A stretch of 64,000 nt of DNA, taken from positions 620,001 through 684,000 of the forward strand of contig NZ_JAPPVJ010000002.1 in assembly GCF_026711005.1 (NCBI RefSeq). Direction: 5' to 3'. A model generated the notes under the pieces. That model worked only from the letters and a program-made list of their open reading frames with translations. It was not told where the DNA came from and made no database searches. The stretch comes from Sphingobacterium sp. UT-1RO-CII-1 (GTDB taxonomy: Bacteria > Bacteroidota > Bacteroidia > Sphingobacteriales > Sphingobacteriaceae). Each line of letters starts with the position of its first letter. Within the stretch, counting starts at the first letter, position 1. The translations under genes and the position numbers were made by a program. Below, in pieces: positions 63,701 to 64,000 of this stretch.

Positions 63701-64000
63701 CACCGTAACATTTGATAGCACTGCTCCTTTATCATCTTTTACCACTCCCTGCACAAGCTGCTGTTGCTTTCCAAGTTTCACCGTACTCTCCTGTTGATTT
63801 TTTTCGATTACTTTACGTGCATGGAGAATTACATTTTTATCAGACATATTATAATCCATGCCATGCGCATGAAGAATCTGAGTCAAAGCAGTGCCTAGAC
63901 TCTGTTTTTTCAACTTGACATCCAACCGCAAATTAGCTGGTATAAGTGCCGCATCGTAAAATATATTATAACCGCTTTGTCTTTGTACTTCCCAAAGCAC
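60779..64000 (-). CDS. SusC/RagA family TonB-dependent outer-membrane transporter (5' end outside window)
   Basis: A partial protein of at least 1073 residues; the N-terminal codons lie beyond 64000. Visible from the edge: an STN/secretin domain (WEVQRQSGYNIFYDAALIPA), a CarboxypepD_reg-like beta domain (VQGVVKDDKGAVLSNVTVKE), the SusC plug signature (EVVVVGYGTQRRSDLTGSVS) with NSSNPLVVIDGVPSGKL-like and ISPNDIEQVEVLKDASSAA-like blocks, then a 22-stranded barrel ending in FPFSRKINLGFRFDF. The STN domain implies sigma/anti-sigma (FecR-type) regulation outside the window. It imports an oligomeric or phosphodiester ligand together with SusD. Confidence 0.93.
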   Translation of the reverse strand: MLWEVQRQSGYNIFYDAALIPANLRLDVKLKKQSLGTALTQILHAHGMDYNMSDKNVILHARKVIEKNQQESTVKLGKQQQLVQGVVKDDKGAVLSNVTVKEKGTNNGSITNSEGYFEVEVSKPLTVLQFSYVGFETQEMKLTNQKIIEVRLSPLFNEMNEVVVVGYGTQRRSDLTGSVSSIKAEQLSVAPMGQVSNSLQGLSSGLEIVANGGAPAEEPTIQIRGTGSINSSNPLVVIDGVPSGKLSDINPNDIEQVEVLKDASSAAIYGTRAANGVILITTKRGKLGQPTQFNVNLYSGITKVNNKLDLLGAEELSMLKKERYTNDGIAVNEFWKDNYYSKTRTDWQEELFQTGRLENIDLSVRSGGEKSSYLTSLGYYNEKGIMLSSKFSRLSARVNSNHVISDKLKLVQNFQYNYRNWYSPSTSSVYTGVLWQALRFNPAIPVMGENGEWGTASANNELGDINNPVYELATEDRNKNNHNILASLALEYGIVESLKLKANVGFEGNVYQAKDFFPSVTQQMRRRNDAELSVTDERNHTLLGEAYLDFRRTIDQHSLDAVAGVSMQAKKGSFQTVKKIGFADEDMDQIVFDNGATMNSITGNYVVPQKLASAFARVNYSFDGKYLLTMTMRSDGSSKFAPGNRWGYFPGFSAGWKLSEEAFMESVSFVDELKLKADWGMLGNQEVADMQYLTVIKRNIDYGNKYTFGPDRVGGARITSLANPFITWEKTAMTNIGVDAVLYNGGLTAGITWFDKRTTDMLIPAVAMGTVGRATIPDSNIGELRNWGWEIELGHRKQLENGWAYSVGMNLTLLKNKVTKLYGDNNYISSLFYGRQSQEISRTYEDMPLASFFGWKTKGLYQNQQEIDADAYIANDSRKGNIKPGDVRFVDTNGDGVIDENDRMYLGDPNPDAILGLQLGVAYRGLAMQANVTGNFGGQLYNADRMQGLDPTYSYNMYAEAMNRWNGEGTSNQIPRMSTQRVNLNHRTSDLFVENGSFVKLKTLTLSYTIPTGERSFMKNMNVYLMGENLLVLSSYKGYNPEIGYSDGNLQRGVDYANFPFSRKINLGFRFDF

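Overview
The window looks like chromosomal DNA of a Bacteroidota member, most likely family Sphingobacteriaceae (Sphingobacterium, Olivibacter or Pedobacter relatives). The evidence is: a SusC/SusD pair; a very large secreted protein with a type B type IX secretion (T9SS) C-terminal domain beside a PorP/SprF-like gene; lipoproteins with Bacteroidota-style signals; AT-rich intergenic DNA; and several promoters of the form TTTG-N19-TAnnTTTG. Genus is inference only.

Layout. 0.2-3.2 kb: outer-membrane beta-barrel, PCMD-type lipoprotein and an exported Ntn amidase (choloylglycine hydrolase family). 3.5-7.0 kb: deoxyhypusine-synthase-like protein, FolK, an MFS exporter and a Crp/Fnr regulator. 7.2-11.0 kb: exported amidohydrolase, then an SPFH/zinc-ribbon pair. 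11.2-15.2 kb: an accessory patch. It holds the 5' stub of a polysaccharide flippase, a minus-strand cassette of three unrecognised genes (two of them paralogues), a second possible flippase scrap, a decayed IS4-type transposase and a tRNA-Lys(TTT). 15.4-16.6 kb: a Band-7 (SPFH) gene with a ribbon-helix-helix gene, preceded by a tandem palindrome that looks like an autoregulatory operator. 16.6-26.0 kb: a sugar-catabolic cluster (isomerase, FGGY kinase, Na+/solute symporter, BNR protein, YidR-like propeller lipoprotein, a hypothetical and a Tat-exported TIM-barrel protein). 26.4-28.7 kb: metNIQ. 28.7-36.6 kb: acyl-CoA dehydrogenase, cold-shock-domain protein, KamA-family radical SAM enzyme, DUF3365 haem lipoprotein, NUDIX hydrolase and a DUF4091 secreted protein.

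36.6-47.9 kb is a T9SS surface-protein locus. A 2.47-kilo-residue adhesin-like protein carries three beta-helix modules, five MBG-type repeats, four YDG/MBG-type repeats and a CHU_C-type tail. It is followed by PorP/SprF and preceded by a putative partner protein and a divergent 7TM-LuxR regulator. 48.0-52.4 kb: a fatty-acid desaturase, a 1.5-kb A/C-skewed stretch with no convincing large gene, a small HTH-like gene with a strong terminator, three tandem copies of a ~310-350 bp repeat that folds into a long hairpin (a fourth copy lies at 56.5 kb), and a small membrane protein. 52.4-58.1 kb: pirin, Crp/Fnr, pseudo-receiver, FMN reductase, TPR protein and a baeRF3-like protein. 58.5-64 kb: a SusC-SusD-glycerophosphodiesterase operon that runs off the right edge.

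The most unusual items are the flippase-disrupting cassette of paralogous unknown proteins (11.2-14.0 kb), the long-hairpin repeat family, the SPFH/RHH operon with its tandem operator, and the giant modular T9SS protein locus. All functional calls come from reading motifs by eye; no database search was run.
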